Source of the DNA: Progne subis subis
Lineage: Eukaryota; Chordata; Aves; Passeriformes; Hirundinidae
Assembly: GCA_022316685.1 (NCBI GenBank)
Contig: JAKJHU010001344.1
Coordinates: forward strand, 1 to 64,000
Length of the DNA: 64,000 nucleotides
Direction of reading: 5' to 3'
The notes beneath the pieces were generated by a model. It saw only the letters and a program-made list of their open reading frames with translations. It did not search any database and was not told the DNA's origin. Shown here one piece after another: positions 37,261-59,690 of this stretch. A program made the translations under genes and the position numbers. Each line of letters opens with the position of its first letter. Within the stretch, counting starts at the first letter, position 1.

Positions 37261-39336
37261 AATCCCTGCAGGCTGCTGTGTCCTGATGGAAGATTTGACC
37301 TTTCCAAGGATGTCTGATCCCATCCCTGGTGCCACCATCGGCTCTGGTGGGGTTCACCGGTGCTTGGGAAACTTTGCTTGGCCTCTAAATTCCCTTTATC
37401 GTGCACAAATCATCCGAGCTGAGCTTTTGTTTGCGTGGAGGGTGGAACCATTCCCAGGGGCTGGATGAGGGGATGTGCAGTGGGAAGTTGTGGAGAATAC
37501 AAAAAAAATGGGGATTATTGTATAAAGCTGCTCCTTCAGTGATCGTGCCTCAAAGCATAACCACAGGGCAGCAACTTTGAGGCTGCAGGGTCCCAACTGG
37601 CATCCTTGGAAAATTCAAATCCAAACCCAAATCCTGCCTGGGAAACTTGGAATTGCCTGGGTTTTGTTGCTGGGCTGGGATTGGGGGGTTTTCCCTCTGT
37701 TTGCTTGGAAAAAGCTGGAGAACCACTGCAGAAAGGTCTGTTGCTGTTTTATTTGAAGCAGAAATAGATTATTTTTTACCCAAAAAAAGTGAGTTTTGGT
37801 AGCCCCAAGTCTTTTTTTTTTTTTTTTTTTATCCTTTGATAACACATTTATTAAAAACATTGAGATCAGGCTGGAAATATCCTGTGATTCCCATCCACGT
37901 GGACCTTTGGGGCATCCCAAAACCTGCTGCTTTTTTTTTTTTTTTCCTTCGTGCTTCACTGGCAGGTGGATTTGGAGTAAAAAGAAACAAAGAGTTCAAT
38001 TTGCTTTGACAGCAGCCTGCTGTTAATTAGTTTTCCCTTCTTAAATTAATAATAAAAAAAAGGCAGCTGCCGTGAACAGATTGAAGCTGGTGAGGAAGAC
38101 AGGAGCAGCAGCTTTTCCTCATGAATATTTTCCAGCTAATGCAGCGCTGAGTTTGAAGTTTATTGCTGCCTTTATTTAAAGAGAAAGCCAAAAGCTGTGA
38201 GGAAATGATGAGTGAAAAGCTGTACCCAGCTTTTCAAAGCACCACCTCAGGTGAGCTTCAAGGAGCCTCTCCCTGCCTGAGCCTCCTGCAGCAGCTGTGC
38301 CAAAAAGGGGGGTTTAAAGCTCAAAAAAACCCCCTCGTTAGTTACATGGGTAATTTTTCTCGGCGGCTTTGTCTTGGGAATGTGCTAATTTAGGGATGAA
38401 AAGGCTGACAAGATGAAGAACACGGGGAGAAGGGTTTGAAGTGGGAGATGGGCTGGGCTTCAGGAAAAGGCTCCCAAAAAAAGTGATTTGGGCTCTGAGT
38501 TATCCCAGTTCCTGCAGCGGGGGCTGGTTTATCCCAATTCCTGCCTCTGGAGTCTGGAATTACCCTAATTCTTGCAGTGGAGGCTGGATTCTCCCAGTTC
38601 CTGCCTCTGGAGGCCGGAATTATCGCGGATCCAGGTGTTTGTGCTGCTCCCAGATGGCTCTGCCAGGTGGGGGTTGTGTCAAACCCTCCGGGGTGGAGGG
38701 AACCTCGGCAGCAGCTGCCAAATCCAGAGCAGAAAAACAAATTGCTGCTCCCTGGTGTGGGGAGCCTGTTGGGAGAGGATGGGGCTCTTGGAGATGGGTG
38801 GAATTCTTCTTCCCTCTCCTGGTTTTCCTCCTCTTTCAGTGGAGGTTTGGAGCAGGGAGGGAATGGTCACGCTTAGGGAGGAGTGTGGGGCTCCAAGCTG
38901 ATAATTCCCTTTGCCAATAACGGGGTTTCATTTTATTTTCCCTGCTGGTCTCCTGCCCTTTTTTCCTGCTGTTCCTTCACGCCAGCTCTGCAGGTCCCAG
39001 GTTATGAGTGCTCCCTGGAATGGCTCTGCTCTATAATGGGATATTATCATGGGATAAATTCCTGCAGCAGAAAAAGTGGGGGGAACCAGCCCAGCATTCT
39101 CCTCCTGGCATTCCCGGAGCTCCTTAGGGCTTCCCTTTTGCCTGTCCCCCATTTTTCATGGGTTACAGCAGGATGGGGACCCCATTTTTATTTTGGAATG
39201 AAAGCTCTCCAAAGCCCTAACATGGAAAATAAATCCCAGCATGGAAAATAAATCCCTGCTGGCGCTGAGGGGTCAGGATGAACTGATCCCGACGGGAAGG
39301 ATGCACGGTGTGGGCGATTCACGTTTTTCTTTTTAA

Positions 39337-47612
<8,276 letters not shown>

Positions 47613-48944
47613 CCCTTTCTCCCCTCAAAGGCTCTTCCATGAATTTCCCAACTGTCCCTAAATCCCTTCTCTTCCCTCCCTCCTTTTCTTCGGGGATGTA
47701 AAACCTGAGCACGATCATCCCTCTCCCTATCCCAGGCGTTTTCTCCCCTCTCCTCCTTATCCTGTGAGAGGGAAAAACTGGAATAAAACCTGGAAAAGCA
47801 GAGATTTAGAGAGATTTTTAACTGGAAATGTGGGGTTTTGGGGCTGTGCTTCCCCAGGAGCCTCATCCTGTGCCATGAGCCATCAGGGAATGGAGGTTTG
47901 GTTTTTTTTTTCCATTTTGCCCTTGGCCATTTTGTTCTCATTCCCTCTCTGAAATGTCACATTGTGATATTTGTAATGCTAATAAAGAACAACTTGTAAT
48001 ATTTTTAATTGAATCCCTTTAAAGCTCTTAAAATCATAAATAGGGTTTGGTGGGATTTTTTTTTTTTTCTTTCCCCAGTTCTTTTTTTCTTTAATTTTGT
48101 CTGCGGGATCTTTTTTCAGGGCTTTGGAATCCCATGTAATTCTTGAAACAAGCCTGGAATAAATTGAATCAGTGTAAGAGGATATTTGGCATAAATATGT
48201 GACACTATAAAGGAAATTTATGGTGTCCTCCTGCAAGAGATAAGAAAGGATTTGCCTGCATTATTCTGTTTCTGTGAATCAACTTAATTTTTTTTTTTTT
48301 AGCTGCTGATTTTCAGGTTTTGGGTTGGGTTGTTTTTTTGGGTTTTTTTTAAAGTTTGATTTTTATTTCAGTGAGATGATTTTTCCCATGTTTCACAGAG
48401 GGAAAAAAAAATAAAATCCTTGCAGACTCCACGTGTCTGCACATACATCTCCTAAATTAAATTATAAATTTAAATAACTAAATAAACTTCACAAATAAAT
48501 TAATTTTGAGGCTCCGTCACAGCATCAGAGAACATTTCCAGAACTAGGATGTTTTTCCCCATATTTTTCTGGTGGAATATTTCAGCTAAATATTACATCA
48601 AAGGCAAAATTTTTTCCCCTGCTTAAGCACTTTTTCCAGCTTTTCCTTTACCTGAGATGTTTTGAAGATTCTGAGCTGAGTTTCCACCTTAGTTCTGAGC
48701 CCACAGAAGGAAACCAGCTGCTAAATACTTAATAATGACCTAATAAATCCTCGCTGTGCAGTATTTTTGGGGGAAGAAAGGGAACGTGGCTTTGTGGGGA
48801 CATCAGGAAGGAGTGGTGTCATTCCTGGTCCCGCTGGCCTGGATGGGGAAGGATTTGTGTGAGGAAAAAAGGAGGAAGAAAAGGAAATAAATCAGTTTGG
48901 GCAGTAGAGAGTGGTTGGGCGTTGGTCTGAGGGGAGATGGGATC

Positions 48945-50043
<1,099 letters not shown>

Positions 50044-50369
50044 TGAGGAGATCCGGGCTTGGAGGGAGCGGAGAAAAGAGGAGATGGAGCCTGGGGTTTG
50101 TCTGGAGTCCAAGTGCACACGGAGAGAGGGATTAACTCTGTGTCGGTGTCCGAGTGGGAACGGGGTCGGGGTAGGGAGGGGAGGAAGGAGAGGGGACAGT
50201 GCAGCAAATTCCCTCCGTGTCCCTGTGAGGGTTGGTCCTGCTTGGTGTGGGATGTGGGCTCTTGAATCCAGGTGTTCCTGGAGCAGCTGCGGGGCAGGAG
50301 CTGCTCTGGATCCCTGTGCTTTTCATCTATTCCCTATTATTTCATTTATTCTGTTTCGGCTGGGGTTGT

Positions 50370-50560
50370 CACAGCATGGTTTGGGTTGGGAGGGGCATTA
50401 AAGATCATCAGGGACACCTCCCACTGTCCCACCTGGCCTTGGGCACTGCCAGGGATCCAGGGGCAGCCACAGCTGCTCTGGGAATTCCATCCCAGCCCCT
50501 CCCAACCCTCACAGAGAGGGATTCAATTCCAATATCCCCTCTAAACCTGCTCCCTTCCAA
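50370..50560 (-). mobile_element. CR1 LINE 3' fragment
   Basis: CATGGTTTGGGTTGGGAGGG, then CACTGCCAGGGATCCAGGGG and the CCCTCACAGAGAGG block are in CR1 order, reversed. A few internal deletions are visible. Confidence 0.8.
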
Positions 50561-50778
50561 AGGCAGGAATCCCAATATCATCCCAATCCCATATTCAGTC
50601 CCAATATCCCATCTAAACCCACGCGGTCAAAGCCGATGTTGAGGAGAATTGTTGGTTTACCACAGCCCTGAGAGGAGGGGATGAGCAAAGTGCGTCCTTG
50701 GCCCTGATGTTCTGTGGGAAAAAAAAAAAGTTGGAACCTGTTTAGATGCTGGGATGTGGTGGTGGAGTGTGTGTGCAC

Positions 50779-50985
50779 AGCCAGACACTTCCAGAAGCTT
50801 CCAGGCACTTCCAAACACTTCCAGAAACATCCAGACACTTCCAAACACATCCAGTCACTTCCAGACGCTTCCAAACACTTCTGGAAGCTTCCAGACACTT
50901 CCAAACACCTCCAGACACAACCAGTCACTTCTAAACACTTCCAGAAGCATCCAGACATTTCCAAACACGTCTAGACACCTCCAGT
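50779..50985. repeat. Degenerate decamer array
   Basis: Units close to ACACTTCCAA and ACACTTCCAG repeat about 20 times with AGCTTCCAG and ACATCCAG variants. Confidence 0.85.
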
Positions 50986-51115
50986 ATCCCAGGGTCCTGT
51001 CCAGCCTGGCCTTGGACACCTCCAAGGATCCAGAGCTGGCCACAGCTTCTCTGGGAAGCCTTTTCCATCTCCTCCCCACCCTGATGTTAAAGGTTTATTC
51101 AGCCCCTCAGGCTCA
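50985..51115 (-). mobile_element. CR1 LINE fragment lacking the 3' end
   Basis: The text starts at GTCCTGTCCAGCCTGGCCTT and runs to the TTATTCAGCCCCTC block, so the usual TGGTTTGGG end is missing. It abuts the decamer array to its left, which may have replaced the end. Confidence 0.7.
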
Positions 51116-52749
51116 GTTTCTGTCCCCACACCGACTCTTCCCTGTGTTTCCCGGCTTTATTTAAATCCCTGACTTTCCCTCCCGGCCGAGCACTCGTTTT
51201 ATTCAGGGCTGTAATTAAAAGTGAGCGTAATTATTTGTAATCGAAGCCCCTTTGATGTCTGGGGTTCTGGGAGGTGCCCGAGCAGCTCACCATGGAAGGG
51301 AGGCTGTGCCAGGAATGCTGATTTTTCCCAGTTTTTTTTTTTTGGCTGTGGCTGGTCCTTATCCAGGGAGAGTTCAGCCCCCAGGGGCACAGGAGGGAGG
51401 TTTGGGTTTAACTCCTGCTGTTTATGCAGTGTTGTAAATTTATTCACATTTTTGCGCTGTTAGAAGTTGAAACACGAGCCCTTTCTGTGCAGGAGTGACT
51501 CCGGGGTGTGGGGAGAGAAGGAGCTGTGACCACCCCGGCAATGGGAAGGATCAATCCCTGCCCATTTTCCCCTGGCAGTGGGAATCCAGGGCAGTGCTTG
51601 CTGCCCTCACAGCTTGTCCCAGTCTCAGCCCTTGTCTCTGGAGCAGAGGAACAGGAATTACTTTGCCGTGTAGCTCCAAAACCCCTTTCTGAGGCGTTAT
51701 TTCTGCTCTCAGGAGGTGACAGGAGTTCCTTGGATTCCTGCAAACATCGTTCCCTTAGCTGTGGATGAATCCTGAGCCTGCCAAGGCTCCAAGCTCCCAA
51801 TTATTCTCCCTTGCCTCTGGACGTTCCTGCACGTTTGGCTCCCTGCCTTTTGCAGGGGGAATCTCCCAGACTCACAGGATCTTATGTTTTGGGCTGGTTT
51901 TTAGGTGGTGGTGTTTTTGGGTTTGGTTTGGTTTGGTTTTTTGGGTTTTTTGTTTGTTTTTCCTGGGAATTGTTAGGAAGCTGGGATCCTGCTCTCCCTT
52001 CCCTCTGGAGTGAGGCAGGGACAGGATGGAGGAAGAGCCGGTGGAGGAGGATTTTAACGAGGAATATCCCAAAATTCCCATTCCCAGGCAGGCTGTGGCT
52101 CAGGGCTGTCGTTATCCATGGTATGGCTGCACAAAAACCTGGATTTTGGGAGACCCAAGTGTGGAATCAGGAGATTTTTTCAGTGCTGATTGATTGGGAG
52201 GGATTTAATCAGCCCCAGGAGGGTCCCCTTCATCAGGGGGATGTGCACTGGATGTTCCCATGGGCTTGGACAGGGGCTGGAATTCAGCACAGCTCAGGCT
52301 GTGGAGGGCGTTTCACTCTTTTCCATTATTTTTATTGTACATTTTTGTCTCCAAAAGTCCCCAGCATCCAGGTTTTGTGTGGACAGAGCAGGGTGCAGGC
52401 GTTTCCTGGGTGTTTTGTAGGATAACGCTTCCATTTGGGTTTCCTCCTACAAGTTGTGAAGGAGGAGATGAAAAGCATGAGGAAAAATATTCCCCTGGGC
52501 TGTGCCCGGTGTTTCACTGAGCCTTTTGTGGTGAGTGTTCAGGTCGAATCTTCAGCTCTGTTCCCTTGCTTTAGTGCCAGTGTTGTGCCCAAAGTTTTCC
52601 TGCTTTTCCATCAGCAGTGTGACAGGAAAAGCTCCTCCTCTGGCCTTTCTGTGCCGAACTGTCTTAATTTTCCATGGGAATTCCTCCTTAGAGGAAATTC
52701 CTCCTCTCCCCTGTGGTTGGTTTCCTCCTCAGCTTTGAAGCCTGAGCCA

Positions 52750-53690
52750 TAACAAACGCAGAATCTGCAAGTCCTGATCCTTTCCTGGATCACGAAGGGG
52801 ATTGGAATTGGTCAAACCCATTCACTTCGAGGTCAGATCCATTGGAATCGGTCAAATCCATTCAATTGGTCAATCATTCATTTCCCAGCTCGGATCAGGG
52901 ATTTCCACAGCGCGAGGAACTGCAGGTTCTGCTCATAACAAACACAGAATCTGCAAGTCCTGATCCTTTCCTGGATCATAAAGGGGATTGGAATTGGACA
53001 AATCCATTAATTTTAATACTTCCTGACTTGGATCAGAGATTTCCACGGCGCTGCAGGTTCTGCTCCAGGATCTGCCCGTCATACACTGAAATATGGATTG
53101 GTGAAATCAGCAGCCTTGGTGAGCTGTGAGAGCAGATCCCACTGCCTTTTCCTTGGGAATGATAAACAGTTTTAATTAATTCAATTAATGTCAGCTTTGG
53201 AAGGGGTTTTTTTGGGGTTTAGATGTTTTGGTGTCGTTTACAGGGAGGGAAAACCTCTCCTGGAGCAGGGAAGAAAAACACTAATTCCTGTGGGGAGGCC
53301 ACAGCTCTCCCTGCTTGTCCTGATCCTTTCCTGAATCGTAAAGGGGATTGGAATTGGACAAATCCATTCATTTTAATACTTCCTGACTTGGATCAGAGAT
53401 TTCCACAGCGCTGCAGGTTCTGCTCCAGGATCTGCCCGTCATACACTGAAATATGGATTGGTGAGAGGAGATCCCACTGCCTTTTCCTTGGGAATGACAA
53501 ATAGTTCCAATTAACTCAATTAATAATGCCGGTTTGCAAAGGGTTTGTTGTTTCTGGGTGTTCCATGCTGGAAGTTCAATGCCCAGGTTGGGAAAAGCTC
53601 TCCTGGAGCAGAGAGGGTTGGGAGAAAAGCACCAACTCCTTTGGGAAGGCCGCAGCTCTCCCTGCTCATCCCTCGGGGATGATCCCAGCA
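52750..53690. repeat. Tandem segmental duplication, unit about 350-380 bp
   Basis: TCCTGATCCTTTCCTGGATC, GGGATTGGAATTGG and GATCAGAGATTTCCACRGCG recur around 52776, 52961 and 53317. CTCTCCTGGAGCAG and CCTTTTCCTTGGGAATGA blocks recur in the same order. The first copy is partial. Confidence 0.8.
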
Positions 53691-55299
53691 TTTCCCATCC
53701 CCAGCCTGCCTGAGGGATGAACGACTGATGAACGATTTCCAGTGCCTATAAAATCCTTGGGAATCACCAGGATTTTGTGCCTGGAATTTTTCACTGACTC
53801 CAGTGGTCCTTGGACCAGGTCCTGTTCCATGGGGCTTTGGGAAAAGCAGGGAGCTGAACTTAGGGCTCATTTGCAAGTCCTCTGCTCTGTCTTTGGCAAA
53901 GAACCTCCAGCCTGGGATCCCCTGAGCCCCCAGATCCCCTCCAGATTTGCTGGGAATTCTGCATCCATAGGGCTGAGGCCTCCTCACTGACAAACTGGGA
54001 TTATTTCCTGTGCAGAGAGGAGACATCAAACCTATCCGGGGGATGTTCAGATTTTTTTTTTAGCTGGGCCCCGGTGCAGTGCCCTGGGAATTAATTCCAA
54101 CCACAGTGGGGAAAATAAAGCACTGGGGAGCTGAGAAATGCAAATGATAATCAGGGAATTTGCATAAAAGCTATTTCTGGCCCTTTTTGACATAATGGAT
54201 GTGGCTGGTTGAAGTTTCTCCTGGGGTTATTTCCACCTGCAGCCAAAAAAAAAAACCCCAAAAATCCATGTCCAAGCTGATGGAGGGAGAAGAGTCCCTC
54301 CAGGGGATGATTTATCCCAGATGGAGGGGGAAATTCTGGAGCCTGAGGAGCAGGGAAATGAGGAATGTAAAGCTGCAGGTTGGAATTGCACGAGCTGCTG
54401 TTCTCCTGGAGGGAATTATCGTGGATTTTTCTCCTCAGGATGTGACTGAGCTTCCAATCACTTCGGTGGCACTTTGGAATCAGGAGTCCCATCCCGTTTT
54501 CCTGCCCTTTGCTGATTGCTCCCTGTCACTTCAGCAGCTCCAGGTTTGGGGGTGCTGGTGGCTGTCTGGCAGTTGAAATAATTAAATTAAACGGATTAAT
54601 TTTCCATCTCAGCTTTCAGAGGGGGAAAAAAAAAAAAAAAGGGGAAATGGGTAAATAAATACAATATTCAGCATCCAAATCCTGTGCCACGAGATTGCGT
54701 TCTGGAGTGTGCTAGGATGTAATTAGTTGTTTAATTAGGGTCAGACCGCTCAGGATGCAGCTCCTTGAGTGGCTGGTTGGAGTAATGGTGTGTGCAGATC
54801 TGCAGCTCGGTGTTCTCGGGATTAATTACAGTTATTCCAGCCCTTCATGCTTTTGGAGCCTGCACAGGTTAATATTTGGGTACTAGACACAAATTAAAGT
54901 TGTCTGAAGCATCACCCAGGCTCCTGCTTCACCTTCCTGGGGCTTTGGGGGGAGAAAAAACCCCTCTTTTCACAATGACTAAAATCTCTAAATTTAACTT
55001 TCTGTGCGTTGAAAAAATACTGTGATCGTCTGGAGAAAAGAAAACACAGGACAGCTCAGCCTGAACTGTATAAACACCATTTTTAAAAATTACTTTTGGT
55101 TTGAACTTCGGGGTTTTTTTATCCCCCTGGGAATCAAGAGCTGCTCAAGTTTTGCAGGAGGTGCTGCTTAGAAAAGCAAGAAAACGCAAGAGGAAGATTT
55201 TGGCTTTCCTGGGCTTTGGTTCCTTGCCCCAAACCAAGGTGGAAAGTGTCCCCAGAGCTCTGTGATCCTTGGCACTCACCTGGGTCCTTCTCCTTCTTG

Positions 55300-55347
55300 A
55301 TTTTTGGTGATTTTTTTGGTGATTTTTTTTTTTTTTTTGGGTTTGTT

Positions 55348-55386
<39 letters not shown>

Positions 55387-55735
55387 GTGATTTTTTTTGG
55401 GTGATTTTTTTGGGGGGGTGATTTTTTTTTTTGGTGATTTTTTTTTGGGTGATTTTTTTGGTAATTTTTTTTGTGATATTTTTTTGTGATTTTTTTTTGG
55501 TGATTTTTTTGGTGATTTTTTTTTGGGGTGATGGGTTTTTTTGGTGATTTTTTTTGGGTGATTTTTTTGGGGGGTGATTTTTTTTTTTTGGTGATTTTTT
55601 TTTGGGTGATTTTTTTTTTTGGTAATTTTTTTGTGATTTTTTTGTGATTTTTTTTGTGATTTTTTTTTTGTGATTTTTTTTTTTGGTGTTTTTTTGGTGA
55701 TTTTTTTTTGGTGATTTTTTTGGTGATTTTTGTGT
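55300..55735. repeat. T-rich GGTGATTTTTTT array
   Basis: About 430 bases of T runs of 6-40 separated by GGTGA or GGGTGA. The - strand reads as a lysine-rich frame, which is a by-product. Length in the assembly is probably uncertain. Confidence 0.85.
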
Positions 55736-56440
55736 TGTGTGAAGCAGCTGGAAGAAGCATCAACCCACGTTTTGGTGATTTACTCTGTTCAAAGTCAGGA
55801 AATCGAATGTGTTTACAAAGGTCTCGTGCGTTTCGCCTGGTTTTGTGCTTTTTTTATTTTTGTTGGTCAGGTAAAGAGTCCAAGAAACGAAACTCCGTTG
55901 ATTTCTGCTGATGGGGGAATGCGAAACTCTTCTTTAATTTAATTAACCTCTTCTTTTTCTGTTTGTTCAGCCTGTCCCAGGCTGGGTTGAGGACTCTGCC
56001 CCCTAAATTGGATTTGAAAAGCAGAGATTCCCAAAGCAGCTGAGAGCCTTGGAGCACAAATTTCCCTGGGAGTTCTGCTCCTAAATGATGCAGAGAGGCT
56101 GCGAAAATCCAAAGTTTGGGTGGAACAGGAGGGAAAAACCAGGGAATGGGGATGTGGGGATGCTGAGGATTGTGTTTGCAGACAGCTGGGGACAATTCCC
56201 TGACAATTCCCATAAATCCATGAATTCTCTCCTGCTCTGAGCACGAGCCAGGAGAATTTCCAGAGCCACGAAGCAAAAGTCTCTGCAGGTCCAAATCCAG
56301 CTCCAGAATTCCAGCTTTGGGGTGGGAGGAGGCACGTTGAGGTCTCAGCACACAAATATTGGTATCACTGAAGTCATGTGGGCAAGCAGGAGGTGAAGGA
56401 GCGGGGATCCAAATAAATCACCTCCAAAAATCCTGGGAAA

Positions 56441-56653
56441 ACAAACAAACAAACAGCAACAAACCCCAAACAAACAAACAGCAACAAAACCCCAAACAAA
56501 CAAACAGCAACAAAACCCCAAACAAACAAACAGCAACAAAACCCCAAACAAACAAACAGCAACAAAACCCCAAACAAACAGCAACAAAACCCCAAACAAA
56601 CAGCAACAAAACCCCAAACAAACAAACAGCAACAAAACCCCAAACAAACAAGC
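56441..56653. repeat. CAAA-rich minisatellite, unit about 27 bp
   Basis: About eight units of CAAACAAACAGCAACAAAAC plus CCCAAA, with two shorter units near 56575-56605. It ends about 135 bases before the exon at 56789. Confidence 0.9.
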
Positions 56654-56755
56654 AAACCCCCCCCACAAAACCGAAACTTTTGGGGATGTTCTGGAGATTT
56701 CGATGCTCTCGGAAGCTGCCGCGGGATTCCCAGGGCAGGGCTTGGTGCTAATTGA

Positions 56756-56893
<138 letters not shown>

Positions 56894-57121
56894 TGAGTAA
56901 CAATTCCTGGGAACCCACCTGGCCGGGGGGAGCTGCGGGCTTGGGATGCAGGAGCTGGTCCTGCGTGGGTTTGGGGCTGGTTGTCACTTCTGGGGACAGA
57001 AAATTCTCCCCTCTGTGCTTCTCTGCTCCTCGGGGAGAGGTTGAGGGTCTCCAGAGAGCTGAGAAAAGCTGGGATACACAAGGAAAAGCACCAGGAGCTG
57101 CTTGGATCGATCTCTCTCCTG

Positions 57122-57605
57122 TGATGCCTTGGGAAGGCTGAGCTGGAACAGGGACTGGACAGAGCTGGAGAGTAAAGTGGATATTTATTGAAAGGCTTTT
57201 AGGGTACAGCTTGGGCAGGACAAGAGCCTGGGCAGGGACACACCCAAAATGGGCACAAAATGGACACAAAATGGACACAAAATGGACACAAAATGGGCAC
57301 AAAATGGCTGCCTGGTCACAAGGTCTCACACTTTTATAAGTTTTGGTCCATTTGCACATTGGGGTTCCATTGTCCAATTCCAGCTCCAGGTTCTGCAGTC
57401 CCATCCCAGTTTTCTCCCTCCAGCCACCGCTGTTTGTGCTCTGGGGCTGAACACTTGTCCCAGTTGTCCTTGGTGTGCACAGGAACAGGATTTGTTTTGT
57501 GTCGCTGCTGTGTGCAGAGAGCTGAGTGACCCTGAGTGTGAGCTCAGAGCTGCACCTGGGCAGCACAGAACCTGGAACACAGCAAAGATAAAACTTGAGG
57601 CATCA
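57122..57605 (-). mobile_element. Solo LTR, family B, copy 2 (antisense)
   Basis: A 484-bp copy of the family B LTR is bounded by a perfect 4-bp duplication CCTG (57118-57121 and 57606-57609). It differs from the 32612 copy mainly by extra ACAAAATGG units near 57245-57305. TATA and AATAAA signals are on the - strand. It lies 229 bases after the donor of the exon at 56789. Confidence 0.85.
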
Positions 57606-59276
57606 CCTGCTGCCCTCATCTGTGGCTGTAAATCTGAGATCTTGGAGTGGCATCCCAGCATTTCACACCCAGGGTGCATCTGGGGAAACGAGGCTTCTTC
57701 CAGGCTGGGATTTGGGATTTTTGCATCCTTTGCTTGCAAATCTGACGTTCTGGGGAGGTTTCTTCAGCACAGGGAACGTGCAGATGGTCCTGCTTTCCCT
57801 CCAGCAAAGCTGTGCTCTGGCAACTGATGGAGAAATTCATTGTATTTTTTCCTTCTTCTTGTTTTTCCATGTGGAGCAGCCTCCCACTCCATTTCCACTT
57901 ATCTCAGCATTTCCTTGTCTTTCCCAAACATCTTTTTTCCCTGAGATTTTGTTTCAGGGGTGATCCTTGGTCAGGAACCCCAGCCTGGAGTGTGAAGGTT
58001 GATTGTTACACAGGTGCAGTTCAGGTGTCCCAGAACATTTCACAGCTGCTTGGTCCAAACCTGCAGATCTCTGCCAGTTTGGAAGAAATTCCCGAGATCT
58101 TTTCCCATTCCATCCCTTCTGGTTTGCCGGAAACCTGTGAAGATTTTCCTTCATTCCATGGGTTTTTCCCACTCTCTGTTATCTCCTCAGCGCTTTGCTG
58201 ATGGAAATTTGGAATATCTGTGACTGAGCAAAGGAGGAATCACTTCCTGGGAAGTTCCCAGTGAATTCCTGATGCTGATCCTTCCAGGAATGTTTGGATT
58301 TTTTTTATTTTTTTGGTTAATAATCTGGGAGGTTTAATTGAAAAGCAATGAAATGGGAGAGAGATGTGAAGACCACAGTGCTAATTAACATCCATGAAAG
58401 TCCATGGATCACTTTTTCCAGACTTTTCTGCCCGCTCTCAGCTGGATCCACAGATCAGGAGCAACACCTGGATACAAACCAAAGTTTCTTTAGAGGAATC
58501 AAAATGCAGAAACTCCTGTCAAAGGCAGCAATTCCAATTTCCTTCCTGCTCTTCACCTCCCCTTGGCTGTTGAGGAGCTCAGCCCTGCTGCCTTTCCAAT
58601 CAAGGAACGCACTTGAGCAGAGTTGCACAGCGGCAGGCTCCATCCCAGCCCGAGCTGGGAGGAGCTGCTTGTTTCCAGGCTCGTTCCCATCCCTGGAAAA
58701 TGGGAGCAGAGCAGATTGTCAGGCTGAGCTTCCTGGCTTGCAGAAGGAATTTGATTTCCTGGGGTAACAAGCACCCAAGTCAATCACACCCAGCTCGTTA
58801 AAAGTGGGGTGGCAAAGGATGCAGAAAGGTTTGGAGCAGCTTTTCCTGGAGGTTTTCCCTCTTGGAGTGTTCCTCGTTCCTGCCAGGCTGCTGCTTCAAT
58901 AAATAAACTGAGAATCAACAACAATCCTCCTGAACGTCTCTGGGATGCAAAACAGGCGCTGAAACAAGATCACTTCTTCATTTAGCAGCAGCCTGAGATC
59001 AATAAAATCAGATCAGTGAGATCAGAGCAATCAGGGAGCAAAGGCAGGGGCAGAGCTGGGATTGTGACTGCAGGGAAAAACTCGCCTGGGGTTGAAGGGA
59101 GAGCCTGAGCAGTGGCTGCTGCAGGTGTCCCTGGGCTCTGTGGGATCCCTGGCGTGGGGAGGAGAGGTCTGTGAGGTCCAGGGTGGTCCCATTTCTCCTG
59201 GAAAGGAGCTGGCACTCGGCAAGGAGCGGAGTTAATGTCACCTGCACTGGGTGAGTGACACAGCCCTTGGAGCTGT

Positions 59277-59690
59277 CACACAATCCTGGAATGCTTTGGG
59301 TTGGAATTGACCTTAAAGCCCATCCAGGGACACCTTCCACCATCCCAGGCTGCTCCAAGCCCTGTCCAGCCTGGCCTTGGACACTTCAGGGATCCAGGGA
59401 CAGCCACAGCTTCTCTGGGCACCCTGTGCCAGGGTTCCCCATCCTCACAGCCAGGAATTCCTTCCCAATATCCCACCCCTTTTCCATTCCCCCTTGTCCT
59501 GGCACTGCAGGTCCTGGTGCAGAGTCCTTCCAGGCAGGTGCTGTGAGGTCTCCAATCTTTTCTTCTCCAGGCTGAGCATTCCCAGCTCTCCCAGCCTGGA
59601 TCCTGTCTCTTTTTTGATGTTTTTCTCCCTCCTCTGGCCTTGCTCCAGCAATTCCATGTTCCTCCTCTGTTGAGTTGAGTTTTTACCCAG
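59277..59690 (-). mobile_element. Longest CR1 LINE fragment in the window
   Basis: The fragment extends about 410 bases, from GGAATGCTTTGGGTTGG through CCTTGTCCTGGCACTGCAGG and TTCTCCAGGCTGAGCATTCC to the TCCATGTTCCTCCTCTG block. It covers the CR1 3' region further than the other copies, but still no reverse transcriptase. Confidence 0.85.

Noticed and set aside
55134..55763. A lysine-rich - strand frame of 209 residues
   Set aside because: It is the T-rich array read on the other strand; no start context, domain or splice support.
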